DNA of 64,000 nt, taken from the NCBI RefSeq assembly GCF_902167145.1, contig NC_050098.1, positions 17,318,501-17,382,500 of the forward strand, given 5' to 3'. The notes beneath the pieces were generated by a model. It searched no databases. It saw only the letters and a list, made by a program, of their open reading frames with translations, and was not told the origin of the DNA. Below are positions 1 to 12,100 of the stretch, one piece after another (position 1 is the first letter of the stretch; every line of letters begins with the position of its first letter). A program made the position numbers and the translations under genes. Source of the DNA: Zea mays. Lineage: Eukaryota; Streptophyta; Magnoliopsida; Poales; Poaceae.

Positions 1-333
1 CAAAGAAAACAAAGCAGTAAGTCAACCTCCCATGAATGGTCATCAGTCAAACATATTTCATCATAGGCAAAATTCACAAAATGAGCAAGGAAAACAAAAC
101 AACAAGTCATACTCCCTTGATTGATCATCATTATAAAACATATCATCATAGGCAAGTAAAGGCAACAGTTCAATATAAAATCATCACCGACCGGTAGAAA
201 AGTCTCATAATTATTAATTATCATCCATAGTTCCAGATTCAGTGTCATAGGCATAGAGCAAAGTATTAGGCGTATATCAGAGTACTACGCATAGAGCAAG
301 GTATTAGGCATCATAGACATAAGACTGGTCTGC

Positions 334-1193
334 TCAAATCTTTGCCAGGTGTTGCCTTAGCCAAAGCACATGGTGTTTAGGCTCCATCTTCACAAAGCCA
401 TCACCTTGCCTTTTGTTGTCCAATAGGTAGGTAAGGCAAGTCATCAATTCCTCATCAGTGAAACCTGGAATACTCATGCAAATTTGATACAGATCAGGGT
501 GGACATCTGTGGTCTGGACTACAACAGGTGCTTGGACAGCTTCAGCCAATTTGTTCACAGCTCCAGTTAGTCCTGTCATAATCCCCAGCTCTTCATCACT
601 GAGTCTCCTTTTCTTTCCATATGATTCATAGGAACTACCAGCACCAGCACCACTATGAGAAGGGCTGACACCAGCACAACCAGAAGCAGTAGTACCAACA
701 AGACATGGTTCTTCAGATGCACCAGCACCTTCAGCGATATCCGAGATGGTGCCAAGGGGCTCATTTGAGGCCATGGCATACCAGCCAGTAGCCTGCCCAG
801 CTCCAAATATAATTTGCATCTGCACATAGTTTTCAATTGGCACATTGAGGAATTCAGCATCCTTTGGGTTGTCTTTTGTATGGCCTAGTAGGTGTTCATC
901 ATCAAGGATGATTGTGAATGTATTCTCATCCCAATGAGCACCGCTTAGGTCCTTGAGCCTACAAACCCTGATCCATTTTGACGCCACTTCCTCAAATGAT
1001 TGTAGACCTGGGTGCCTATGACCTCTTGGCCACTGAATTCAGTCAATGCCTTAGCAACAGAGTTGACATGGATCTCCTTGAACCCTTTATCTGTTTTTAC
1101 TCCTTGCCCAACCAAGTCTGCAAACTTCCTCAGGATAAAGGCTGACATCACAGGGGTCCAGCACATGGCAGTCCTTGAGGTACTACTGCTCAA
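334..1193 (-). pseudogene. PIF/Harbinger ORF1, Myb/SANT-like DNA-binding protein, frameshifted
   Basis: In this superfamily ORF1 supplies a Myb/SANT-like protein that works with the transposase at the element ends. The N-terminal part reads from 1193 down to about 980 and has the pattern of plant Myb/SANT-like domains (FADLV..GVK...KGFKE, then VYNHLRKWRQ). The remainder reads from 987 down to 334 in another frame (WIRVCRLKDLSGAHWDE, then DNPKDAEFLNVPI and an acidic, Ser/Gly-rich tail). In the family these two blocks are contiguous, so a single-base loss in the A-rich stretch near 978-985 best explains the break. An intron is less likely because the two blocks abut directly. The C-terminus (SIPGFTDEELM, LLWLRQHL-like end) is typical of plant ORF1. 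Confidence 0.75.
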
Positions 1194-1287
1194 CTTCCAT
1201 AGTCTATATACATTTGATAAGACATTTATAAAACTGAAGTCATAAGAAGAGGTAATAAAATGGCATCATAGCATAGGACCAGTTTTC

Positions 1288-1572
1288 TCAGCATATAAAA
1301 AATAATTAAGCTTCAAAGCAGAAAGTACAATTTCTCAGATTGTAAAGCTGATAACAAAAAACATCACTGCAGATCACAATTTCTCTCAGCATATAAAAAA
1401 TGATACAATTTCAAGACAAAAAACAAAAAACATCACTGCAGATCACAATTTCGCTCAGCATATAAAAATAATTAAGTTCCACAAAAAACATCACTGCAAA
1501 GTACAATGTTTCTCAGATTGTACGGCTGATAACAAAAAACATCACTGCAGAGTACAATGTTTCTTAGAATAA
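1288..1572. repeat. ACATCACTG-containing short repeats in Harbinger element
   Basis: Four imperfect units share an 'aaaaaacatcactgca' core followed by 'gatcacaatttc.ctcagcatataaaa' or 'agtacaatgtttctcagattgta'. The block separates ORF1 from the transposase 3' end. A related 'aaaaacatcactga' motif recurs on the other side of the transposase gene (53410-53620). Confidence 0.65.
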
Positions 1573-1585
1573 AACCACAAAGAAA

Positions 1586-2500
1586 TTACACACGGCTAGA
1601 CCCCCTATGCTGCCACATTTGAGTTGATATAGCATCTCTTTGTTGGGTCAAAGTTTGGTTATCATGAACTGCATCAATGGCACCTTCCACATTGGCAATG
1701 TTTGGAGCCCAAGTGTTTTCCGAAGGAAAATGTGAATCCAGCCCATATCTAAGAATCCAGTTGTGAAGGATGGTGCATGCTAACACAAGCTTAACTTGTG
1801 TCGGATATGGATGAAAAGGCTTGTTGTATAGAATCTTGAATCTATTCTTCAAGGCACCGAAAGCTCTCTCAATTGTTACTCTAAGGGAAGAATGCCTTAG
1901 ATTGAAGAGTTCTCTTGGATTGAGTGGATGATTTCCTCCACCAAATTCTCTTAGATGATATCTTGTGCTACGGTATGGAGGTAGAAATCCAGGTCTAACA
2001 GCATAACCAGCGTCAACTAAATAGAATTTTCCTAGTTAGTTCAAAGAATTCTAGTTAGTTTGATTGTGAAGTAATTTAAGAGCATATTCAAACATGTTAT
2101 GGAATTACCTGGTGGCACAATGAGGCCATCAGATCTTTCCAATGCATCCGATAGAATCAAGGCATCATGAGCTGAACCTTCGCAGCCAGCAAGAACATAG
2201 GTAAATCTCAAATCAAAATCAATAGCTGCTAGAACATTTTGTGTCGTTGTGTGCATTCTACCCATGAAGGCTGCTCTCATTGAACTAGGAACCCTAGCCA
2301 ATACATGTGTGCCATCAATGGCACCAACACAATCCTAAATGTTTAAGTTAAAATGATTAAAACAAAGACAATACTAACATATTTCAATTAAATGGTTAAT
2401 GTGCAATACTAAATGGAATGGAAAGTACCTTGAAGTACGGGTACCATCTTCTACTAACATGAATTTTGGGATGGACAGAGGTGGAAGGAGGGGTGATCAT
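1586..2500 (-). pseudogene. Harbinger DDE transposase, C-terminal exons
   Basis: This is the catalytic portion of the PIF/Harbinger transposase (DDE_Tnp_4 type), which cuts and inserts the element at 3-bp targets. Three exon pieces are readable on the minus strand. The end of exon 1 runs from the insertion site to 2429, ending ...RRWYPYFK before a GT donor. Exon 2 (2334-2109) contains AIDGTH (first Asp) and EGSAHDALILSDAL (second Asp). Exon 3 (2031-1589, stop 1586-1588) starts YLVDAGYA and contains VTIERAFGALKNRF (catalytic Glu). The introns at 2335-2428 and 2032-2108 have GT/AG ends and keep frame. All three catalytic residues are present and I see no stop in these exons. The gene is dead because a 50-kb insertion at 2501 cuts it from its N-terminus (52848-53280). 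Confidence 0.85.
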
Positions 2501-3676
2501 TGAAAGTCGCCTAGAGGGGGGGGGTGAATAGACAAATCTGAAATTTACAAACTTTGAGCACAACTATAAGCCGGGTTAGCGTTAGAAATAAAACTGAGTC
2601 TGTTAGAGAGGGTGAAAACAAATCACAAGCAAATGAAAGCGGATGACACGGTGATTTGTTTTACCGAGGTTCGGTTCTTGCAAACCTACTCCCCATTGAG
2701 GTGGTCACAAAGACCGGGTCTCTTTCAACCCTTTCCCTCTCTCAAACGGTCTCCTAGATCGAGTGAGCTTTTCTCCTCAATCAATTGGATCACTTAGACC
2801 CCACAAGGACCACCACAACTTGGTGTCTCTTGCTTTGATTACAAGTGTCTTAAGAACAAGAATGGGGAAGAAGAAAAGCGATCCAAGTGACAAGAACTCA
2901 AATGAACACAAATATCTCTCTCACTAGTCACTAAATGTTTGGAGTGATTCCGGACTTGGGAGAGGATTTGATCTCTTGTTTGTGTCTTGGAATGAAGTCT
3001 AGAGCTCTTGTATTGAATGCAATGGCTGAAAACTTGGATGCCTTGAAGTGTGGTGGTTGGAGGGTATTTATAGCCCCACCCACCAAAATGGCCGTTAGGG
3101 AGGTTGTCTATCGATGGGCGCACCGGACAGTCCGGTGCGCCATCGAACACTGTCCGGTGCGCCAGCCACGTCACCCAACCGTTAGGGTTCGACCGTTGGA
3201 GCTCTGTCAGTCTGGGCCACTGGACAGTCCGGTGGTGCACCGGACAGTCACTGTTCACTGTCTGGTGCGCCTTCTGGCGCCTGCTCTAACTCTGCGCACA
3301 CTGTCTGCGCACTGTAGCGCTTTTACAGGTTTCCGTTGGAGTCGACCGTTGCGCTATAGCCGTTGCTCCGCTGGCACACCGGACAGTCTGGTGAATTATA
3401 GCGGAGTGGCATTTCCAGAAACCCAAAGGTGGCGAGTTTGAGTTGATCCACCCTGGTGCACCGGACGCTGTCCGGTGCGCCAGACCAGGGCAGCCTTCGG
3501 TTTCTTTTGCTCCTTTCTTTTTGAACCCTTTCTTGGACTTTTTATTGGTTTGTGTTGAACCTTTGGCACCTGTAGAACTTAAAATCTAGAGCAAACTAGT
3601 TAGTCCAATTATTTGTGTTGGACAATTCAACCACCAAAAATTATATAGGAAAAGGTTTGACCCAATTTCCCTTTCA
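2501..3676 (-). repeat. Element O, 3' LTR (left)
   Basis: The 1,176-bp LTR begins TGAAAGTCGCC and ends CCCTTTCA. On the minus strand a TATAAATA box covers 3065-3072. Between about 3110 and 3490 lie copies of the CACCGGACAGTCCGGTG-type palindrome, several mutated. The LTR is 17 bp shorter than its partner because of deletions between palindrome copies. Apparent ORFs on both strands here have no coding support. Confidence 0.93.
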
Positions 3677-3692
3677 ATCTCCCCCTTTTTGG
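3677..3692 (-). other. Element O polypurine tract
   Basis: On the minus strand this reads CCAAAAAGGGGGAGAT and directly abuts the 3' LTR. It is the expected primer site for plus-strand DNA synthesis, and the same tract occurs in element C at 31249-31262. Confidence 0.85.
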
Positions 3693-4535
3693 TGATTGAT
3701 GCCAACACAAACCAAAGCAAATATATAAGTGCATAATTGAACTAGTTTGCATAAGGTAAGTGCAAAGGTTGCTTGGATTTAAACCAATTTAAACTTTTAT
3801 AAGATATGCATGGATTGCTTTCTTACTTTTAACATTTTGGACCACGCTTGCACCACTTGTTTTGTTTTTGCAAATGTTTTTGGAAATTCTTTTTGAAATC
3901 TTTTTGCAAATAGTCAAAGGTAAATGAATAAGATTTCGAGAAGCATTTTCAAGATTTGAAATTTTCTCCCCCTGTTTCAAATGCTTTTCCTTTGACTAAA
4001 CAAAACTCTCCCTTAATGAAATTCTCCTCTTAGTGTTCAAGAGGGTTTTTACAATTTGAAAGAAGAAGATCAAATATCTTAGATACTAATTTTGAAAAAC
4101 TCCTCCTTAAAATTAAGATATCAAGTGAGATAGAATTTCTTAGAGGAATACTAATTTCAAAGATACCAATTGAAAACAATTTTGTTTCGAAAATTTTTGA
4201 AATTGGCGTGGTGGTGCGGTCCTTTTGCTTTAGGCTAATACTCTCTCCTCCTTTGGCATTAATCACCAAAATGGAGTCTTTAGAGCTCTTGTTACTTTCT
4301 CCCCAATGGCACAAATGAATATGAGTGAAGATTATACCAAAGTGGAGAGCGATGTGAAGTGACGGCGAAGGTTAAATGATACCGGTAGAGTGGAGTGGAA
4401 GCCTTGTCTTCGCCGAAGACTCCATTTCCCTTTCAATCTATGACTTAGCATAAGAGTTGACTTGAAAACACGTTAGTCATAGCACATGAAAGAGGTATGA
4501 TCAAGGGTACATAAATGAGCTATGTGTGCAAAGTA
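3693..4535 (-). other. Element O 3' untranslated region
   Basis: This is AT-rich non-coding sequence between the pol stop and the 3' LTR. On the minus strand it contains further purine tracts (for example the complement of 'actctctcctcctttggcatt' near 4240), matching the multiple-PPT signature of Sireviruses. I see no extra ORF of env type. Confidence 0.7.
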
Positions 4536-6141
4536 TCAACCAAAATTCCGAGAATCAAGAATGTTTAGCTCATTCCTAAGTTTGGTAAAGGTTTTCTCAT
4601 CTAGTGGTTTGGTAAAGATATCGGCTAATTGTTCTTTGGTGCTAACATAAGCAATCTCGATATCCCCCATTTGTTGGTGATCCCTTAAAAAGTGATACCG
4701 AATGGCTATGTGCTTAGTGCGGCTGTGCTCAACGGGATTATCCGCCATGCGGATTGCACTCTCATTGTCACATATGAGAGGGACTTTGGTTAATTTGTAA
4801 CCATAGTCCCTAAGGGTTTGCCTCATCCAAAGCAATTGTGCGCAACAATGGCCTGCGACAATGTACTCGGCTTCGGCGGTAGAAAGAGATACTGAATTTT
4901 GTTTCTTTGAAGCCCAAGACACCAGGGATCTTCCCAAGAATTGACAAGTCCCTGATGTGCTCTTTCTATCAATTTTACACCCTACCCAATCAGCATCTGA
5001 ATAACCTATTAAATCAAAAGTGGATCCCTTGGGGTACCAAAGACCAAACTTAGGTGTATGAACTAAATATCTCAAAATTCTTTTCACGGCCCTAAGGTGA
5101 ACTTCCTTAGGATCGGCTTGGAACCTTGCACACATGCATACGTAAAGCATAATATTTGATCAATATGCACATAAATAGAGTAAAGATCCTATCATCGACC
5201 GGTATACCTTTTGATCTACAGATTTACCTCCCGTGTCGAGGTCGAGATGCCCATTGGTTCCCATGGGTGTCTTGATGGGCTTGGCATCCTTCATTCCAAA
5301 CTTGGTGAGTATGTCTTGAATGTATTTAGTTTGGCTGATGAAGGTGCCCTCTTGGAGTTGCTTCACTTGAAATCCTAAGAAATACTTCAACTCCCCCATC
5401 ATAGACATCTCGAATTTTTGAATCATGATCCTACTAAACTCTTACAAGTAGATTCGTTAGTAGACCCAAATATGATATCATCAACGTAAATTTGGCATAC
5501 AAACAAATCATATGCAATAGTTTTAGTAAAGAGTGTAGGATCGGCTTTGCCGACTTTGAAGCCATTAGTGATAAGAAAATCTCTTAGGCATTTATATTAT
5601 GCTCTTGGGGCTTGCTTGAGCCCATAAAGCCTTAGAGAGTTTATAGACATGGTTAGGGTACTCACTATCTTCAAAGCCGAGAGGTTGCTCAACATAGACC
5701 TCTTCCTTGATTGATCCATTGAGGAAGGCACTTTTCACGTCCATTTGGTAAAGCTTAAAACCATGGTAAGTAGCATAGGCAAGTAATATGCGAATTGACT
5801 CAAGCCTAGCTACGGGTGCATAGGTTTCACCGAAATCCAAACCTTCGACTTGTGAATAACCCTACAAGTTGGGCTTTATTCCTTGTCACCACACCATGCT
5901 CATCTTGCTTGTTGCGGAAGACCCACTTAGTTCCTACAACATTTTGATTAGGACGTGGAACTAAATGACATACCTCATTCCTCGTGAAGTTGTTGAGTTC
6001 CTCTTGCATTGCCAACACCCAATCTGAATCTCTTAATGCGTCTTCCACTCTGTATGGCTCAATAGAAGACACAAAAGAGTAATGTTCACAAAAATGAGCG
6101 ACACGAGATCGAGTGGTTACCCTCTTATGAATGTCACCGAG
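4536..6141 (-). pseudogene. Element O pol: reverse transcriptase and RNase H, degraded
   Basis: This is the C-terminal part of a copia polyprotein: RT copies the element RNA and RNase H removes the template. It reads from 6141, where the frame continues that of 47375 across the gypsy insertion, down to 4536. Recognisable blocks are the linker (VTTRSRVAHFCEHY), RT start ([23 protein letters not shown]), YVDD at 5477-5488, [20 protein letters not shown], and the RNase H end [13 protein letters not shown]. Lesions are a short deletion near 5865, a two-base loss near 5630, a stop at 5597-5599 where relatives have Trp, a base loss near 5440, and a TGA at 5158-5160 where relatives have CGA. The ending LDSRNFG is close to the family LDSRNFE/LDSRNLD. 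Confidence 0.88.
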
Positions 6142-6264
6142 TGTCAGTACCCTGGATTAAGGGTACCCCTTACTACGGTATAAAGGCACGATGCCTGTGC
6201 GGCTACCCTTAGCCGCGCGGAGAACAGCCTCAGGGGTATCTTGTGGGCAGTTAAGGTGGCGTTC
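6142..6264 (+). repeat. Element G left (5') LTR, segment 1
   Basis: The first 123 bp of the 5' LTR match 46346-46468 of the intact right LTR. The segment is cut at 6264/6265 by element A. Confidence 0.92.
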
Positions 6265-9070
6265 TGAAGCGTCCCGATCCTTTGGGACTCAAATGTGATA
6301 CAATTACTAGTCCCAGGAGGCTAGTAACCACATTCCTTACTTCAAATAGTTACAGAGTCTGAGTAATGTTATTACAATACCGGGGGTACAAGCTCGAGAG
6401 TGAGACGAAATTTATAAAACGCAGTGGAAGGTAAATTAGCCCAGGCCACAGGCAGAACTGGGTGAAGACACAACCCCTTCAATCAAGCATAGCAGAAAAG
6501 AAGTCTTCAGCTGCTGAAAAACATAAATAAATCTGGGTGAATACACTAGGTATTCCGCAAGCCCACCCGGCTCCCGTAAAGAGAAAGAGACCTATATCAT
6601 ACATGCTTTATATGGTGGAGTTGAAGTCACTCTTCATTTTTCTTAGAGAAAGGCAGTACTTGTTGTTAGGGTTTTCTCGAAACAATAGAAATGACACTTA
6701 CTTAACCACCATTGAGCCTCCCGCTCCCGTGGCACCATTTTCTTTCCAGGGACACACACATATTTCCCTGTTCCCGGTTGTAGTAGAAACATTAATTGTC
6801 ATACCACACCAGACTCGTCCATACCAGTGGACACAGACTATTCGAATAGGTTTTCAAACTCTGCGTAGAGGGGTACACTTTACCCACTAGTCCGGCTCTG
6901 CGATCTCATGGCCAATGAGATCCGAATCCGAATCTCTTTCTTTCCTCGCACGTCCTAACCTTAACGGTTATACCGGAAGGAGTCAGGCCACCGCCATGTC
7001 CAAACCGGACAAAACATTCCCCCTCCTTATCCTCCCGGTGCTCCCCAGCCTTCATAACCCTGGGGTTGGACCGTACGAGTTCAGATTGAGTGACTGCCCA
7101 CACAGCCTCGAGTGGTTGTACTTATCATGAGTACAGGTAGTGAAAGATGACAAACCGGTCCTTATACGAGAGGACAATCCTTCTGCTCACGCCTAAACCA
7201 GCTGAGTCATCACCTTAGGCCCTCCCCTAAACCAGGGAGTCCCTGATCATCCTACTCACCAAGTGATGAGGGTGATTACCCTTCATCGCACACTTTTTGG
7301 AAACATGTTACTCACACTCCTTTTCTTATCCCATATCTTGTGATCAAATGGTATTAGTCAATGCGGGCTCTCTCATGCTCACCATGCAAATTGATTCCAT
7401 CCCATATTCCAGGCTTAGGTAGTGGTAGAGAGAAATAGGTAAATTATGCATCAACGGAAGGATGGACTTGCCTTCGTCGAAGCTTTCCTAGCACAAAAGG
7501 TTTATATCGGAGGGGTTGGTTACCTGCCCTTCTTCCGGAGCTACAAATTCCGGAGGATCGGATCCCTCTTCCGCTAACAAACACAGATAATAACAATACA
7601 TCAATCATGGTGACTTCAGTGGGGTGTGCCATTCCTTATATCTTATTATTTTTGTGCCCTATAATTTATTTGAACTATTTTTGGTACATAAAATATTAGC
7701 ATATAATTCTATATGTGAAAAATGGGAAAAGAAATGAGAAAATAAAAAGGAAAAGGATTTCCTGCCTTGCTGGGCCGGGGGGGAATTTTGGCTCACCCGG
7801 GCGCGAGCGCGCGCGGGGGGCGCGGCTGGCGGCCCAGCTGGCCCAGCAGTGAGGGGGAACGGCGGGGGACGGCGCTGTGGCGCGGGGCCCACACGCCAGC
7901 GAGGGGGGGGGGGGGGGGTTTAACGGCGCGGACGGCAACGGAGGGAGGGGGAGGTCGATCGGAGTTCGACTGGCGGTGGAATTCCGCGGCGGTTCTCCGC
8001 CGTGGGTCCGGTTCTGCTGTGGGGAGGCGGTGGCGAGGCATGGGTGGGGGCAGGGGATCACGGGGGTGGGGTTAATTTGACCGGCGAGGGCCTAGGGCGC
8101 TCGGTCCGCGGCGCGGTGGCGGGTGTTCACGGCGGCGAGGTTGCCGGTGAGGCAGTCGGGTGCAATAGGGGGCGGGGAGGGGTGCCTCGTGACCGTGAGC
8201 GTGTGGCGGAGCTCAAGCACTAGATTAATTCGACCGAAATTCACTTGGGAGGGGAGAACGGGGCTCACCGGAGCGACGGGGAAGTGCGGCGGCGCTAGCT
8301 CGATTGGCTCAGGGAGAAGCGGAGGAGATGGCCAGAGCTGGTGTGGAGGGAACGGGGCTCGGGTGGCTCCTTTTATAGGCGCCTGGGAGGGGGGGAGGGA
8401 TGGAGGGGACGGCGAGCGCCGACGAGCTCGCCATGATGGCGGGAATGGAGCAAACATCGATTGGGATGGCTCGGGCAGGCGAGGGGTGAGGGGACGACAC
8501 GGGTACAGTGGCGGGGTGGTCACTGAGGCGAGGGCGAGCCTTAATGGCGAGGCGACGAGGCGTGAGGCGCTCGGCGGCAAACGTTCCGGTGAGGCATGGA
8601 CGGGACGACGATGCTGACAGGCGGGCCCGGGCTGCCAGAGAGTGAGAGCGGCGCGAGAGGGAGAGAGTGGAGTCGCTGACCGGTGGGGCCGGTCCGTCAG
8701 AGGTGGCACGGGCGCGCGAAGCTGGGCCGCCTGGGCCGGGGAAGAGAGGGGGGGAAAACGCGGACGCGGCGCGGGTTGGGCCAGAATTGGCCCAGCCGAG
8801 GGCGGGAGGGTTTTTTCTTTTTCTGTTTTCTATTTCTTTTCTTTTCTTTTTCTATTTTTGTTTCTTTTTTTTATTTCTTTCTCCTTTGAATCAATAATTT
8901 TCTAAATGTTCTTGAGTGATGAATATAGTCTATGTGAGGTGCTTCTATCATTTCAAGTGTATGCACATGATGAGATGACCTAAGGGTGGAGTTTAGGGAG
9001 AAAATAAAAGAAGGGGGGGTTTAGGAGATTAGGGTTCCAAACCTTGGGTTGGGATTTTTGGGATGTTACA
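6265..9070 (-). repeat. Element A 3' LTR (left)
   Basis: The 2,806-bp LTR has a GC-rich core (about 7780-8790) with a run of 16 G at 7903-7918. A T/C-rich tract (8809-8885, purine-rich on the transcribed strand) precedes it. The minus-strand TATAAAA box lies at 8371-8377. The GC-rich core is open in several frames on both strands (products full of Pro/Arg/Gly), which reflects composition and not coding. It lacks the 85-bp duplication found in the partner LTR. Confidence 0.93.
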
Positions 9071-9084
9071 AACCTACCCCACTT
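9071..9084 (-). other. Element A polypurine tract
   Basis: On the minus strand this reads AAGTGGGGTAGGTT immediately before the 3' LTR. It fits the usual gypsy PPT next to a TGTAACATCCC-type junction. Confidence 0.75.
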
Positions 9085-9106
9085 AAAGGAATTTCGCCCT
9101 CGAGAT

Positions 9107-12100
9107 TTAGACTGGATTTGAGAAAAGATAAGGGTATTCCCTCCTCAAGGAGTCCTCACTCTCCCAGGTAGCTTCTTCTTCTCCTTCTTTGCTCCACTGA
9201 ACTTTACAGAGTTTCACTTCTGAGGTGCGGGTCTTTCGGACTGCTGAATCAAGAATCTTTACTGGCTTCTCACGGTACTAAAGATCTTTCTGAATCTGCA
9301 CTGCCTCTTCTTCGATGTGACTTTCCGGTGCTTGCAGGCATTTGCGGAGCTGGGATACGTGAAACACATTGTGGATGTCAAACATGGACTCTGGTAGTTC
9401 AAGGCGGTATGCTGCGGGTCCTACTCTGCCAATGATGGGATAGGGACCAACGAATCGTGGTGCTAGTTTTCCTTTTACTTGGAACCTCCTGACACCACAC
9501 ATCGGGGAGACCTTGAGGTAGACAAAGTCTCCTTCCTCAAATCTGAGTTCTCTCCACCTGTTGTCCGCATAACTCTTCTACCGACTCTGAGCTTCAAGTA
9601 ATCTCCTGCGGATCAGGGCAACTTTCTCTTCCGCCTCTTTGACAAAGGCAGGTCCTTCTAGTGCTTTTTCCCCTATGTTGGACCACATGAGAGGGGTCCG
9701 GCATTTCCGCCCATACAATGCCTCGAACGGTGACATCTTGATGCTGGCCTGATAGCTATTGTTGTATGAGAATTCCGCGTAGGGTAGACTGGATTCCCAA
9801 CTTCTATCGAATGCTAGTACACATGCTCTTAACAGATCTTCAAGGACTTTGTTGACTCTTTCTGTCTGCCCGTCTGTCTGAGGGTGATAAGCGGTGCTGA
9901 AATCTAGCTTGGTGCCCATAGCTTTCTGAAGGCTTGTCCAGAATTTGGAGGTGAACTAGGTTCCCCTGTCTGACACTATCTTTCTTGGGATGCCATGGAG
10001 CCTGACTATCTCTTTGAGATAAAATCGGGCAAGGGTGGCTCCCCCAAAGGTAGTTTTCACTGGGTGAAATGGGCTACCTTGGTGAGGCGATCTATTATTA
10101 CCCAAATAGAGTCATTCCCTTTTTGCGTCCGGGGTAGTCCGGTTACAAAATCCATGCCTATTTCTTCCCACTTCCACTCAGGTACTGGGAGGGGTTGCAA
10201 TAGGCCTGCAGGTTTTTGGTGCTCGACCTTTGTTCGTTGGCAGGTGTCACACCGGGCCACATACTGTGCTATCTCTTTCTTCATCCCTCTCCACCAGTAT
10301 CTGGTTTTGAGGTCTAGGTACATCTTGGTAGTTCCTGGGTGGATGGAGTAGGCTGAGTTGTGAGCTTCCTTGAGCAGGACTTCTCGTGCCTCCCCTTTTG
10401 GTACACACAGATGATTTTTGAACCAAAGGGCTCCTTGCTCATCTATCCTGAGGTCCGGGAGTCGTTCCTTGCGGGCTTTTTCCACAAGTCTTGTTGTCTC
10501 CAAGTCTAGGCGTTGAGCTTTGCATATGAGGTCTTCTAGCATTGGTTTGACTTCGAGACTGCCGTTGCTTCCCAAACATGTATTCAGTTGAGCTGATTCT
10601 TTCTTCCAATCCTCTAAAACGTTGGTTCCCTTTATTCCGAATGGTTTTCGACTGAGGGCGTCTGCTACCACGTTGGCCTTTCCGGGGTGATAATGGATCT
10701 CAAGGTCATAATCCTTGATCAGCTCCAACCATCTTCGTTGACGGAGATTGAGATCTGGTTGAGTGAAGATATACCTCAGACTCCTGTGATCGGTGAAAAT
10801 GTGACATTTGTTCCCGATTAGGTAATGCCTCCATATCTTCAAAGCATGCACTATGGCTGCCAATTCCAAATCGTGTGTGGGGTAATTCTGCTCATGCGGC
10901 TTAAGTAGGCGTGATGCATAAGCAATGACTTTCTCGTTTTGCATCAGCACACACCCTAAGCCTTGCCTCGAGGCATCACAGAAGACGACAAAATCCTGAT
11001 GAATATCTGGTAGTGTCAAAACGGGTGCGGTTGTGAGTTTCTCCTTTATGATCTGGAAACTTCCTTCACATTTTGGGGTCCACACAAATTTGTGGTCTTT
11101 CTTGAGAAGCTCGGTCATAGGTCTTGCTATGCTGGAGAATCCTTTGATAAAGCGGCGGTAATATCCTGCCATTCCCAGAAAGCTTCGAACTTCACTGACG
11201 TTGGTCGGCTGCCCCCATTTTGATACTGCTTCCACCTTGGAAGGGTCCACTTCTATTCCTTTCGCGGTCAAGATATGTCCAAGGAAGGCTATCTTTTCCA
11301 ACCAGAATTCACACTTACTGAGTTTGGAATAAAGTTGGTGTGCCCTGAGTTTTCCGAGGACGATCCGAAGGTGACGCTTATGGTCTTCGCGGTTCTTGGA
11401 GTAGATAAGGATGTCGTCAATGAAGACCACGACAAACTTATCTAGCTCTTCCATAAACACTTTGTTCATGAGCTTCATGAAAAAGGCGGGTGCGTTTGTC
11501 AGTCCGAATGGCATCATTGTGAATTCATATTGTCTGTACCGGGTGACAAATACAGTCTTCTGGATGTCTGCTTCCTTGATCCTCAATTTGTGATAACCAG
11601 ACCTTAGGTCTATCTTGGAGAAGTATTTGGCCCCTTGAAGCTGATCGAAGAGGTCGTTGATCCGAGGAAGTGGATACTTGTTCTTGATGGTGACTTCATT
11701 TAACGATCGGTAATCAATACACATTCTCATACTTCCATCTTTCTTAGAGACGAATAGGACTGGTGCTCCCCAAGGGGATGAGCTAGGACGAATGTATCCC
11801 TTTTGCTGAAGATCTGTGATTTGGAGCTTCAGTTCTGCTAACTCGGTAGGAGCCATGCGGTATGGTCTCTTTGCGATGGGTGTCGTCCCAGGGATCAGAT
11901 CTATGTAGAACTCCACTTCTCTTTCCGGTGGCATTCCTGGTAACTCTTCTGGAAACACATCCATGAATTCTTCTACCACTGATATGCTTTCTGCTGTTAG
12001 ATTGAACATCATCGGGTCATTGGCGGGAGGCTGGGCCTGACAAGAGACTGACTTTCCTTGGTGGTCTGTGAGGAGGACTGTCTTGTCTGCGCAACTGATG

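Larger units (their letters stand above)
1..2500 (-). mobile_element. PIF/Harbinger DNA transposon, left fragment
   Basis: This is the 3' half (relative to its genes) of a PIF/Harbinger element. It holds the ORF1-like Myb/SANT gene and the C-terminal exons of the DDE transposase, both on the minus strand. The other half resumes at 52843, past a 50-kb LTR-retrotransposon nest flanked by a 5-bp duplication (ATCAT at 2496-2500 and 52843-52847). The left terminal inverted repeat lies outside the window. The first 333 bases are AT-rich non-coding sequence with short repeats (forms of 'catcataggcaa' and 'aaggtattaggc'). Confidence 0.85.

Noticed and set aside
2935..3441. 168-codon ORF in O's 3' LTR (and equivalents at 23835-24364, 31468-31997, 52082-52444)
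   Set aside because: The ORF is built on palindrome repeats (HRTVRCAPDCPV on one strand, TGQSGAHRTV on the other) inside LTRs; it is not protein coding.
7696..8709. Long Pro/Arg/Ser- or Gly-rich ORFs on both strands in A's LTRs (also 16034-17370)
   Set aside because: They sit in GC-rich LTR sequence, are open in several frames at once and do not keep frame between the two LTRs.
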